Below are positions 1 to 11,285 of a DNA stretch of 64,000 nucleotides, one piece after another. The DNA lies in NCBI GenBank assembly GCA_018417955.1, contig JACTVC010000013.1:394633-458632 (forward strand), written 5' to 3'. Position numbers and translations under genes: made by a program. This DNA is from Laccaria trichodermophora. Taxonomy: Eukaryota; Basidiomycota; Agaricomycetes; Agaricales; Hydnangiaceae. How positions within the stretch are numbered: the stretch's first letter is position 1; every line of letters begins with the position of its first letter. The notes beneath the pieces are model-generated. The model made no database searches, was not told the origin of the DNA, and saw only the letters and a list, made by a program, of their open reading frames with translations.

Positions 1-77
1 GTTCCCAGCTTGGACAAGGTAGGAAGGGATGCCTCGATTGGATGGCGTTCATTGACTATTCAATCCTGTGAGCTGAT
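1..77 (-). pseudogene. 5' relic of a flavin monooxygenase, runs off the window
   Basis: This stretch matches the 5' end of the complete monooxygenase gene whose start is at 16034. The shared N-terminal peptide ends in HPIEASLPTLSKLGT on the minus strand. The ATG used by the complete copy is ATC here (75-77), and a 3-bp longer spacer creates an in-frame TGA at 60-62. No other Met precedes the homologous region, so the copy probably cannot be translated from its normal start. The remainder lies outside the window. What is seen is the lost start and the stop; that the gene is dead is inferred. Confidence 0.6.
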
Positions 78-330
78 TGTGATGGAAGAGGATGAGACAG
101 GTGGTGTTCCACTCAGCCGCACCAAATTCTCAAGCGGGTTTATATCACGATATGTCAAATTCTTCATGTACTCCAGTTGATCGAATTCCAGTGACTGATG
201 AAAGGAGGGGAATATCGGAAATACGGTAGGCGCGATGGCTGCTTCTGACAGACGTCACTTCCGCTGAAAATGGCAGAACGGAGAGAGAGACAAGGCGAAT
301 CAAACATCGACAAATAAACGCGTCGCGTCC
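1..330. repeat. Duplicated monooxygenase 5' end and promoter (copy of about 15961-16450)
   Basis: The coding start and its upstream DNA are recognisably the same as 15961-16450. Shared blocks include the leader around GATGAAAGGAGGGGAA and the stretch CGACAAATAAACGCGTCGCG. The copies differ by substitutions and by an upstream segment missing from the left copy. Together with the two gene X copies this shows an old tandem duplication. Confidence 0.7.
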
Positions 331-856
331 GCCTTTCATCTGTGAATTTAAAATTTTCGCCATGCACTGTGCGCATATATGCGCTCCAACCAGCCCAAAA
401 TGCCTCTAGAGGTCCTTTGCCAATGGGGCTCGTCGCTATCTTGCAGAGAATATGGGCCTTCCTGACTTCGCTGTTCTTCTTCCGTACACAGCAGTCAAGC
501 CCACTCCCAACTACTATACCTCTCAAGCAAAGGTATGGTCCACCGCAAACTCCTCGCCTAGTCACCGCACGAGTATTGTTCCCTTGGTTCTAATCAACTC
601 GGTACATCTTTCCCAGATCCATCTTTGCTTGCATAACTAAGATAGTCATCACAGGCGCATGGCACTCACAAAAGGAACAATTCATGCGCAACCCAAGTCT
701 AATCGCCAGCCCAAAACAACGGCGTAACGCCAGTACCACGCGACAACGACCTCAAGCCCATCCCTTACAGCCGTAGACGACTGGAATGCCCGCGTCGATG
801 GGGGTACGACGTACCAGATCTCAAGCTTACATCCGCGTCAACCACTTCCAGCGGTG
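331..856. other. Upstream region of gene X copy 1, no supported gene
   Basis: Short open frames occur on both strands, but none has a recognisable product or a consistent exon structure. An ATG near 660 opens a short frame that soon stops. The region probably holds the promoter and possibly 5' exons of gene X. No specific signals could be assigned. Confidence 0.3.
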
Positions 857-2576
857 ATCATCACACCTTGTACGCCTGAAAAGAAGCCCCCTCCATCGTC
901 AGCTTCTCCTGCTGCGTCAAGCGTCCCATGCACACCACCCAGCCCCAGGCCCGGAAGACGACGACGAAGACATCGCGTTGAAACGCATCATGGAAGACTT
1001 GGAATACGCGCTTAATAAAGAAGACATCAACCCATTCGACGTCTCCCCGTCCCCATCCCCGGATCCACTGTCTTTCAACATCTCACAGAGTCTTCAGATC
1101 AGCTTGGATAAGCAAAGTCCATGCCCGGACGACGCGTCTTGGGACATCCCTTGGGGAAGTTTGAGTAGTTCGGGCGGGTACATGACGACCAGTACGCCTC
1201 TTTTAGGTTGGCATGGGCAACAATAGCAGGAGCAAGAGCACGAGGAGGACCCATTCACGAACCCCCAGAACGTCGTCAACTCCCTTCCTCCTCCTCCACA
1301 TTACACGGACCTATTCGATCTAGACATGTACCTCGAAGTGTCTCTAGTGATCACGAACAGCAACAACACTATCTTGGAGGAAGAGGAAGGGGAGAGCGAG
1401 AACCCATTCGAGGATACCTTCGCCATAGAACCCATCACCGTCGTCACCGTCTCTCCATCTGAAAAAGCCGTACCGATGAACCGCCTGGTCAAGGAAAGAG
1501 ACGTTTATAGGCCAAGTGGGTATACCCGTTCTCCGCGGTTTAGGTTTAGCGTGGATGAGAATGGGTCGCCTATTCCTGTTCCTGTTGCTTTGCGGTCCCG
1601 AAATAAGCGGCGTGCTGGAGTGCGAATGACAGTTGTTGATCGAGTTCGTGCAGTTTTGGACGAAAGTGGTGATGATGAGGAGGATGAGGGGGATGAGGAG
1701 GAGGATGATACCTCTGAAATATCGATGCCGGCGCTGAACGCGCGGTTACGTGAGGCGTGCGGTAGGAGGAAATCTGGGGCTAGTTTGGGTGGTCATGCTT
1801 CGCAGCGGAAGAGTGGTGTGCCTTTGAAGCGTGCTAGTTTGGGAGTTGCGTCGATTAAGGGCTTGACTCCGCATGTCAGCTTACCTGCGGCGAGTCTAGC
1901 TTCATCGCAACACACACTCCGACCTTCCAGCCGACTCTTGCGTGATATAACAAATACGATGACTTCCTCGACCTCGAGCTCGTCAATGACGTCGACTTTG
2001 GCTTCGATGGCGCAAGGTCCTACTTCAATCATGCAGAACAAGAAGAATCCGTTCTTGCAGAACCCAATCGACATGACGACGCAAGAGAACCCTATCTCGA
2101 CGCAGAACACAATCAAGTTGAAAACGCGAAACCCAACCGCGCGGTTCGGGAGGGACATTGCGAATATCGTTGTTGATGATTCTGCCAACTCACTCAATCT
2201 GTGTGGGGGTTACACGATGACTGCTGCTGGAGAGAACACAACAATGGCTAGCGTGTACACGATGGCGTCTGTGTACAGTGGGGAGAACACGATGGGAAGT
2301 GTGTACAGTGCGCAGAACACGACGGCTAGCGTGTCCAGTGCGCAGAACACTATGGGTAGCGTGTGCACGACGACCTCCGCATATGCACCAACGACATCCG
2401 CGTGCGCACCGACAACCTCCGCATACGCAGCAGGCCACAACACCACGACTTACTCTGACGAAGCCTCCGCTCGGGCACTCAAAGCGCGGTTAAGGCAGGC
2501 ATGCGAGAATTTTTCGAAATCGGTGTGGGTGGATGAGTGTGATACTGTACAGTCTTGGGAACCTGTGCCGTTTTGA
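857..2576 (+). pseudogene. Gene X copy 1: Ser/Thr-rich low-complexity protein with an in-frame stop
   Basis: An uncharacterised protein. A Pro/Ser-rich N-terminal frame (from about 857, VIITPCTPEKKPPP) continues in a different frame as an acidic stretch (EDDDEDIALKRIMEDLEYAL, about 954-1013), so a 1-nt frameshift near 945-955 is likely. That frame runs to a TAG at 1224-1226 inside a Gln-rich segment (HGQQ-stop-QEQE) and continues in the same frame to the TGA at 2574-2576. I tried the nearby GT-AG pairs and none removes a multiple of three, so a CAG-to-TAG nonsense change is the simplest reading. The C-terminal half has acidic, Ser-rich and repeated NTM/SVYS-type tracts and ends in a conserved block finishing QSWEPVPF. 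No known domain is recognised. A truncated copy lies at 12540-13064. Confidence 0.5.
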
Positions 2577-2810
2577 AGTCGTGGGATCGTTTTTTTTTAG
2601 TTTCCTTTTGATCACGAAGTTGTGAGTTTGTTTCGAGTTTTGCTTCGTTTTTTTTTGTTCTCTTTGATACTTGGGGGTTGGGTTGGGGCGGATAGTAGAT
2701 TACCTTTCGTTGAATGGTGTCCTCGAACCTTGTTGAGAGTGATACTTCATAATCTATAATACACTGCTCTCTTTCAATCCTTCCTATATCCTTGCATCCA
2801 TATCTAGGAG
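2577..2810. repeat. 3' flank of gene X copy 1, shared with 13065-13275
   Basis: DNA after the stop codon, including a T-rich 3' UTR and a GAGAGTGATACTTC block, aligns by eye with the 3' flank of gene X copy 2. Similarity ends near 2800. The right copy there continues into the 3' end of the monooxygenase gene, while this copy meets the AT-rich NLR block. About 2.8 kb is therefore a duplication or rearrangement breakpoint. Confidence 0.6.
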
Positions 2811-3658
2811 GGCAATAATGACCTCCAAATGTTTCCTTTTCCACAGCCCTCGAGAATATTGTCACCAGCCTTGTTCACACTATCTATTTTTGAGAAAAAC
2901 AAGATGAAAAATAGACCCAAAAATAATACAGGAAAATATAAGTTTTTTAAAAACAGATAGATGTTCATTTTCGATGTATTTTTATTTTTCATCCATTTTT
3001 TGTGTTGAGTGTTTCAAGTCAGCCAAGGGTGTTATGAGGAGTGAAAAAGATTCGAAAAAATTTGGGAGCTGGCCAAAAAGTGATTTCTTAGTGTCAGAAG
3101 CAGATCCAAAAGGTGGGGAAAACACTACCAGTAGTGTAGACATGCATTAGTACTGTACATACATATATGTGAGATGTCTGGTTCTGACACAGATGTTATC
3201 TTATCCTAAGATGAGTTTGCCCTTGTACCTCAGGCTTACTCATTATGCAGTGTTTTAGCACTGTCTGTCCTTTTCATTGTTGCCCCACATGGCAATCACC
3301 TCATTTCTTTCACCATCAACACTACAGTAGCACAACAATGATATTGATATATACTGAAGCACACTTAAGCATCCTGGCACATTGTGGTACTGCTTTGGGA
3401 CTCCTTGAGGATAGCTCAGGGCACCCCAAGACAATCTCAGGTTGCCAGTGGGAATTTTAAAAAAGGGACCTGTACCTGAGGGTGCGACCAGGACTCCTGG
3501 TCCTGATACCCATCCAGAGTTCACTGTGGATACCCTCAGAGAAGGAGTGATGTTTCTGATGAAGCAATTTAATATATTCAGAACTGCTAATGCACTACCT
3601 ACAGAAACTTTGGCAACATCTTTATAATACTGACCAACATCTGACTACTAGAAACTAC
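2811..3658. other. AT-rich spacer downstream of the NLR gene, no supported gene
   Basis: Low-GC DNA with short open frames on both strands and no recognisable domain. A 14-nt palindrome-like sequence (CCAGGACTCCTGGT) lies near 3488. The segment probably holds the NLR 3' UTR and spacer. No transposon ends were identified. Confidence 0.4.
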
Positions 3659-6600
3659 TCAGGCTCCAATTTTGCACAAATGCCAGTCTTTGCCAAATGC
3701 AAATTCATCAAAAGAAAGCTTTGTGGTATGTGTTGCAATGACAAGTGGGTTCTAGTTGCCATTGAAGACCTGATTGGTACCAAGGTGGTATCCAGAGCAA
3801 CAAATCTCCTGTATGTGTGCAGAGCCAGCCAGTTGATGTAAGATTGGATTGATTGAGAATAGAAAATGCTAAAAGAAAATATGAGAAATGAACAATAAAG
3901 GGATAAAATAAATGATAACAGACTATTTATATTTGAGTCATGATTCCTGATTTTAGTATCATAATATGACCCTGAAACAGTGCCCTTTCCATCTGGTGAA
4001 AATGCAAGAGGGGTGACAATATCTGTGTGACATTCAAATGAATCTGAAACAAGCTTTTCTGTCTGTGCATCCCACATTCTGATAGTTTTATCATTTGATC
4101 CTGAAGCAATGTACTTTCCATCAGGTGAGAATACAACAGAGTTGACTGAATTTGTGTGGCCTTCAAATGGATCTGAGACAGGCTTTCCTGTCTGTGTATC
4201 CCACATTCTGATAGTTTTGTTCCATGATCCTGAAACAATGTACTTTCCATCAGGTGAGAATGCAACAGAGTTGACCCAACTTGTGTGGCCTTCAAATAGA
4301 TCTGAGACAGGCTTTCCTGTCTGTGCATCCCACATTCTGATAGTATTGTCATTTGATCCTGAAACAATGTACTTTCCATCAGGTGAGAATGCAACAGAGT
4401 TGACCCAATTTGTGTGGCCTTCAAATGGATCTGAGACAGGCTTTCCTGTGTGTGCATCCCACATTCTGACAGTTTTATCATCTGATCCTGAAACAATGTA
4501 CTTTCCATCAGGTGAGAATGCAACAGAGTTGACCCAATTTGTGTGGCCTTCAAATGGATCTGAGACAGGCTTTCCTGTCTGTGCATCCCACATTCTGATA
4601 GTTTTGTCATTTGATCCTGAAACAATGTACTTTCCATCAGGTGAGAATGCAACAGAGTTGACCCAACTTGTGTGGCCTTCAAATGGATCTGAGATAAGCT
4701 TTCCTGTCTGTGCATCCCACATTCTGATAGTTGTGTCATTTGATCCTGAAACAATGTACTTTCCATCAGGTGAGAATGCAACAGAGTTGACCCAACTTGT
4801 GTGGCCTTCAAATGGATCTGAGACAGGCTTTCCTGTCTGTGCATCCCAGATTCTGATAGTTTTGTCTTTTGACCCTGAAACAATGTACTTTCCATCAGGT
4901 GAGAATGCAACAGAGTTGACCCAATTTGTGTGGCCTTTAAATGGATCTGAGACAGGCTTTCCTTTCTGTGCATCCCACATTCTGATAGTTTTGTCCCATG
5001 ATCCTGAAACAATGTACTTTCCATCAGGTGAGAATGCAGAGAGTCGACCCAACTTGTGTGGCCTTTAAATGGATCTGAGACAGGCTTTCCTTTCTGTGCA
5101 TCCCACATTCTGATAGTTTTGTCCCATGATCCTGAAACAATGTACTTTCCATCAGGTGAGAATGCAACAGAGATGACAATATCTGTGTGGCCTTCAAATG
5201 GATCCAAGACAAGCTTTCCTGTCTGTGCATCCCACATTCTGATAGTTTTGTCACATGATCCTGAAACAATGTACTTTCCATCAGGTGAGAATGCAACAGA
5301 GGTGACAGAACTTGTGTGGCCTTCAAATGGATCTGAGACAGGCTTTCCTGTCTGTGCATCCCACATTCTGATAGTTTTGTCCCTGGATCCTGAAACAATG
5401 TACTTTCCATCAGGTGAGAATGCAACAGATCGGACAGAATGTGTGTGGCCTTCAAATGGATCTGAGACAGGCTTTCCTGTCTGTGCATCCCACATTCTGA
5501 TAGTTTTGTCTTCTGATCCTGAAACAATGTACTTTCCATCAGGTGAGAATGCAACAGAGGTGACAGAATCTGTGTGGCCTTCAAATGGATCTGAGACAGG
5601 CTTTCCTGTCTGTGCATCCCACATTCTGATAGTTTTGTCATTTGATCCTGAAACAATGTACTTTCCATCAGGTGAGAATGCAATAGAGGTGACATTGCCA
5701 GTATAGCCTTCAAATGGATCTGAGACAGGCTTTCCTGTCTGTGCATCCCACATTCTGATAGTTTTGTCTTCTGATCCTGAAACAATGTACTTTCCATCAG
5801 GTGAGAATGCAACAGATCGGACACATCCTGTGTGGCCTTGCAAGATACTATTTATAAATGGCCATGATATTTTCTTTCCCTTTTCAAAAGAGACTACTCT
5901 AGTAAAGTGGTGAGAATACTTTTTCACAATCAGAGAGTCACTTGGTGACATTGGCAAGGCTGACAGATATATGTGAGGTGCACTTTGAGATATAGGTTGG
6001 AAAAAGTGGTCACAAATTTCATAGCATCTTCAATAAACATTTTCATCTTTTTATCCATCTGCAAGTATGTTAGATAGTTTATAGTTGTATTCATGAAATG
6101 ACTGCACCTTTTCCCAGCCTAATAATGAGGACAGAATTCCTGGTGCAATACTGACTTTGCTTGTTATGCTCAACACTTCTAACCAATAGAGAAATTTATA
6201 ATCCAAAAAGTAATGAAGATCTTCCAGAACCTGACCACTGCATGGGACACACACAACATGGGCTGAAAAAAAACAGCATGCATAAAGTAGCTCAGATGAG
6301 ATTTTTTCTTTGGCTTGTTCCAGTATATTGACTTCAGGATCATCATTTGCTTTAAATGATGTGGGCAGTTGACATATATTAAAGCAAAGCTCTGTCTTGA
6401 GTATATATAGAGCTGCAGCAGCAAATTCTTTCTCAGCATTGTCAATATCAATAAAGAATTCCCCACTTCGAGATGAGCATGTCAGGTAGTCACGAAAAGA
6501 GCTGTGCAATGGCTTGATAGCAATTTCATTATCTCCATTGATACCAGAAAGTAAGCAACCCAATGGCTCAATTATTGCTTTAATATCATTCATATGTGCT

Positions 6601-9061
6601 GGGTTGTTGATATGCATTTTTGACAGAGTTGCTAAAGGTAGTGGTTGCTTTGCTGTTAGGATTCTTCCCATAACTGATCTGTATCTATTCATGACTTTGG
6701 AATTATTTCTTCGAAAAGCCTGTTTGAGAACTTTGTTATACAGTTCATCCAAGCCACTTCCTGTCCCAAGAAAAGATTCAAAACGCTCATACAGAAGCTC
6801 GCCTCCATATGAATCCATTATATATTGACATGCAACTGCTGCCCACTGAAAAAGACCTTCTGAACTTTTGACAAGCTGGCTGCAACATTCATACCATCTG
6901 GCTCCAAGCTCAGATTTTATGTCTGATAGCTTATATTCAATGTAAAGAAAAAGATCATGCTCATTAGACTTATTCTCCATTTCTGCAGCATCCACATGTT
7001 GGTGCTTGACACATGGATGTTGGTGTACCAGCTGAAGAGCCTTAGAAACATCAGGTTCAAGACGTGTTGTTATCAGAATCCGAAAGTTTTTAGGTAACTC
7101 TGCAGCTCTTCCAATGAGTATATCTAACAGTGGTTTTCTTTGAAACTGAGTGCCACCCTCATCCAGAGCATCAATCACAATAACAATGGGCCCCACAGTA
7201 GTCAAAGCTTTAGCAGGCTTTACAATGAAGTTTTCAAACTGCTCTTTAACCTGCAGAGTAGAACACAAAGCACGATTTCCAGTAACAACAGAGCACAGAG
7301 CAGATTTCCAGGCAGCATCTAAATCAGAAAGATCCTGAGAGATAGTACTGAATAGATATTGAATGCTTTGATTAGCCTGATCAGCTTGATCAAAACAGTA
7401 TGAAGATCCCAGACGACCCAGATTGTGAAAATGCTTAGCAATAGTATGAGCAATGGCTGATTTTCCAAACCCTGCAGCAGCACTAAAGAAGAGTATCTGT
7501 GGTGTACCCTCACCATCTGGGCTATTTATCCAGTCTGTCAGTTCATCAATCACAGCTACACGAGTCCCAGGAAGACACTGCTTGTCTGAATCAAACCGAA
7601 CATTCTTAGCATAGTGCATGTCCTTAAGATCTGCAGTTGCATCTAAACCCAAAACATTAATTATAGTATCTCAAGAAAGTAATATGATTTACCCAGTCTT
7701 TCCACAGTGCTGAAAATTTGCAGAACTCTAAGTTGGGTCTCACAAACAGAATGCTGAGTAAAAGCCAGTTTCAACTTCTCAAATTGATCCTTAAAGTTTG
7801 CAATTTTCTGGTCTGCATCTGACATCCAATTCTTTCCAGTTCTCTTCCCTATGAGAAGACAAAGAAATAAGAATCAACACAATATAATAAAGTAGGACTT
7901 ACAAAAGTTGGGATCACCAGCATATTGGCGAATGAAGTAGGCACATTCTATAGTTTGCTGGGCTAAAGATGTGACAATCTTCTTCTGTGGTGCATCATAC
8001 TTAGATGGATCTGTTCCTTTGAGGAATGCATATAGGGCTTGCACATCTCGAACAAGATCAGTAATTTTACCATCACGTTCAATCTGGTCCAAAATAGTCT
8101 AGCAAATTTATAAGATTCAATAAATATAAGATCACTATACCAATTCACAAACCTTGGGAATGGCAGACAGTATGCCCCATGCAGCCTTAATATATGGATG
8201 AAACTATATTGAGATTAATAATTGAGATCATTTACTACAAGTAATATTGACAGCTTACCTCTGATATCTTGTCTGCAATTCCCATAAAAGCATGAACATG
8301 CTCAACAAGCCACCCATAGTTGGTAGAGAAAGAGTCTGAAGTAATTATATCAACACCAACTTGAAGAGCAGAAGCAGTATCTGCAGGGCCAGATTGCATC
8401 TTCATATGAGCAGCCTCAGCCAATTCTAAAGCAGGACTGATATCCAAGATAGCTTGAGTTGTGGGATCAGCAAGCACAGGAAGCTTTAAGGATGTTAGAT
8501 AATTTTTACAAAGAAAGCAATGATTTCTTACAACTGGGCTCAAAGCTGGAACCAATGTAGATATAGAGAAATGAATAGTAGTGTTTCCCACTGGCAAGCC
8601 TGAGCCACTAGGTTGATTCAGAGGCCGAATAATTTCTAGATATATAGACAAGAAATTTGAGAAACAAAATCTACAATGAGAAGACAAAGACAAGCCTTTG
8701 AAGGAAGCTCCCCTGAGCAGCAAGAGAATTTCTTCATTCATCATTCCTACAAGCTCATTACCATGATCAAGGGCCCGACCAATCCGACGTGGAGTCTTGT
8801 AAACCTGACAAATTAGTTTGGATGATTGTGAGGTATTGCTTGGTGACAGTAAGAATTCCATCAAACAACACCAGATGAATGAAATGATACCCACAATGAA
8901 AGTGTCTCTGACCACACTGGATCCGCCGACATCTCGCTCTTTGCCGTTTCCTGTGTATCTCCGCCAACGGTGAACTCCACATAATGCTTGTGATGACGAA
9001 GCAGGCCTTGAGGTATATTGTTAACTTTTATATCTATAATGCGGGACGACGATTCAATCAA
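3659..9061 (-). pseudogene. C2-NACHT-WD40 NLR-type gene with at least three frameshifts
   Basis: A fungal STAND/NLR protein of the NWD class, a family whose Podospora members HET-E and HET-D act in non-self recognition. Inferred exons on the minus strand are 9061-8895, 8838-8696, 8635-8532, 8483-8259, 8203-8153, 8098-7903, 7848-7693, 7642-6108, 6058-3924 and 3868-3659. The first exons give a C2-like domain (VEFTVGG, SSKLICQVYKT), then a helical linker. The NACHT has a P-loop (AAAGFGKSAIAHTIA) and Walker B (IVIVIDALDEGG). A linker with ISQSAPHIYLSALP follows, then 15 WD40 repeats and a C-terminal LLLWIPPWYQSGLQW motif. Frameshifts are seen at the T run 6001-6005, in WD repeat 7 (5036-5043) and near 3750-3757. 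The 5' exon is unresolved: an in-frame TAA lies just upstream of 9061 with no ATG. GC content is lower than in the flanking genes. Confidence 0.8.
3957..5850 (-). repeat. Array of 15 near-identical WD40-coding repeats (about 126 bp each)
   Basis: Fifteen head-to-tail 42-codon units share the core SVAFSPDGKYIVSGS and KTIRMWDAQTGKPVSDPFE. Differences fall mainly at a few codons: the two after GHT, the one before SVAF, and the residue after SGS (E, N, R, C, W, K, D). This is the pattern known for fungal NWD genes, where repeats are homogenised by recombination while recognition-surface residues diversify. Unit 7 lacks one nucleotide. The outermost C-terminal unit is the most diverged. The high identity makes copy number prone to change and to misassembly. 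Confidence 0.9.
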
Positions 9062-10119
9062 CGTCCATTTGAGTTAGCGGTCCACCTTGCCTTTGATCTC
9101 AATCGCGATCCTGGGATCGGAGGATGCAGCACTGGAATGAGTTGTCAGATGTTGGCGAAGATGTAGGACGTAGCGGGAATAGAGGTACTGACGTAGGATC
9201 GGTGTTCGCGTTCGAAGTTGTATTCATCATTTCGATTCTGCAAGATGAAGGTTGGAAGCAAGTTTGCTAGGCGCTCACAACGTGTGGTTTGTTTGTTTCG
9301 TGGTCTTGAAGTAAACAACACCCTCCTCCCTTTTTCGGTCATGCACTTCCCCAAGTTTACAGGATAAGGATGGTAGTTCGATCAACACTCCGTTGAGAGA
9401 CAGCATGTATAGGCCTTCCACGTACAAGTTATAACTGGTGGAAAAGCCAGAAGAGGCCTGGTTATTGGTAAGCCTTTGTGATTAGTACGCTGGCTTCAAT
9501 TCGCTCTGACCATAGGATAGTCCCTTTTGCAGGATACACTACCCACATTCTGGATCACGTCCACTCAAACCTCCAATTCTTACCTTGTCGTATATCGGCT
9601 GATGAGCGTACGCCTGTGTATTTCACCAAAAACGTGGGTATCGAAGGGGGCGACGAAGGGACTAGTGGTTTCTGTATCTTGGTCCGTCCATTCCTCGTCA
9701 TTTTCCAGAGGATCACATGGACTCTCTAGATCCACTCTGGATCCACTCAGAATGCTATGAAGAACCCATCCAGGAACTCAGACCTGTTCGCCTTTGTCAA
9801 TCAAGCTGGCCCATCCTTAGGCATCAGAGCTCCGCGAGCAGTGGCTATACCAATGTGTCTCTCGAGGGATTGTAGTCCGAGGCCTTGTATGTGCGGACGG
9901 ACTTTCACTGACAAAGTGCTGCTTAATATCTGAAGAGGTCCCCAGCAAAAGGCCTCCGCCACGTCAGTCGTCACATTTCTGACATACAAGCCATCACAAG
10001 CTTTCTGCTCAGTCTCAATACGAGCCATTGACCTTTCTGACATGGCTTCGTCCGAATTCTCACCCCCTTGGGTGAGCTGCATCTGCTTTCTACATCGATA
10101 ACCCAGGGGTCAGGGGATG
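9062..10119. other. Region 5' of the NLR gene, no supported gene
   Basis: This should contain the NLR promoter and perhaps its first exon. A minus-strand ATG ATG near 9219 opens a Ser/Thr/Pro-rich frame after a possible splice acceptor, but I could not join it convincingly to the C2-coding exon. The remainder to 10.1 kb has only short frames on both strands with no recognisable product. Confidence 0.3.
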
Positions 10120-11285
10120 GCAGGCCGATATTATGATTCTGGCATTCGGCATTCGACAACTGACTTCTCGCTATGCAAGATCACCTTGTTTGCGACTCTC
10201 CTTTGCTACAAGAAGTCACTACACTCTCCATTGTGCCCGATCTTTGCTCATTTCTTCGTCATTCGTTACCGGGAATAACGGATCGTTGGGGAAATGAAAG
10301 GCTAGTCGTCCAACGAGCACTTTGATGACCTTCGCAAGTACGTCAACTGGCAAATCATGCTGTGTTGCCAACTGAGTTTTTCAATTGACCTAACCCCATT
10401 TTAGACGAAACCTGGGATGAATTTAAAGATGCAGACACTTGAAAGCGATCTCGCAAATGACTCGCGCTCCGCCATGCAGTGCTCCGAGAAGTTCCGATTT
10501 CTGTACAAGTTGAGGGTTTACTTGCCAGTTTCATCAAGCAGATAAGGAGGGACTCAAGAGGACAGGTTTTCCTATCGGAGGCGTTGGCCGATACAACATG
10601 CTTCTTATTTGGCCTTCAGACAATTCAGCTAGAGTATTGCTTCTTCTCGACGACGACGATGAGACTCCGCTCAATGATGAGAAGCTCGCCTTTTGTTGTA
10701 TTTCAACACTACCAAGCACCCCGATAATTCGGCATGTCGCGGGATGGGACAGCCATACTACGATTCCGGCGTTCGACAACCGGGTCTTGTTGTGCGAAGA
10801 TGCCGTTACCTCACACTGTTTCAGGGAATGGCTTTATTTGAAGAGGTCACTAAACTCAATACTCTCGTTCCCAATGTTTGGGTCATTCCTTTTTCAACGG
10901 ATCATTGGGGAAGGGCAAAGACCAGCCGCTCGACGAGCACCTTGATTCCTTCTTCTTGAACTTGCAAATCACGGTGTGTTTCATGCCAACTCAGTCTCGT
11001 TTATCGTCGTAATCTTATCGTCGCCCATTCCAGACAAAGCCCAGGATAAACTTGAAGACCCACACACTAAAAAATGGCTTTAGACAAGGGTTCCCCTTTG
11101 GACAATACTCCAGGAAGTGCCGTTTATCAAATGTCGACAGTCTACTCGCGGGAGTTCACGCAGATTGGGAGGACCTGAAGGAGATGCTTTCTCCCATTGA
11201 AGCCGTTGGCCAGTACAACAAGCTTCTGACTTAACCTTCAGCCAAATCAGCTGGAGGGGTTGTTTCTCTGCAACGACGGCGTAAG
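10120..11285. repeat. Decayed tandem duplication (units about 10120-10660 and 10740-11285)
   Basis: Two successive segments about 620 bp apart align in order by eye. Shared blocks include GGCRTTCGACAAC, the GGATCRTTGGGGAA region, CAAATCAYG followed by GCCAACTNAGT, and GTTGGCCRRTACAAC. Both look like remnants of an intron-containing coding gene, since one shared block resembles an intron end followed by coding sequence. Stops and shifts break every frame in both units. No protein family is recognised. Confidence 0.5.

Noticed and set aside
1178..1226. A 49-nt intron removing the TAG in gene X
   Set aside because: It would change the reading frame, whereas the sequence on both sides of the TAG is open in the same frame.
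3927..5040. Minus-strand continuation reading HSHLMESTLFQD repeats
   Set aside because: This is the out-of-frame reading of the WD40 repeats beyond the frameshift in unit 7, not a different protein.
4109..5706. Long plus-strand open frames across the WD40 array
   Set aside because: They are antisense shadows: the repeat unit has no stop in that frame, so it stays open for many units. The minus strand reads canonical WD40 motifs.
3957..5850. CRISPR-like array
   Set aside because: The regular repeats are 126 bp, protein-coding and without unique spacers; the organism is a eukaryote.
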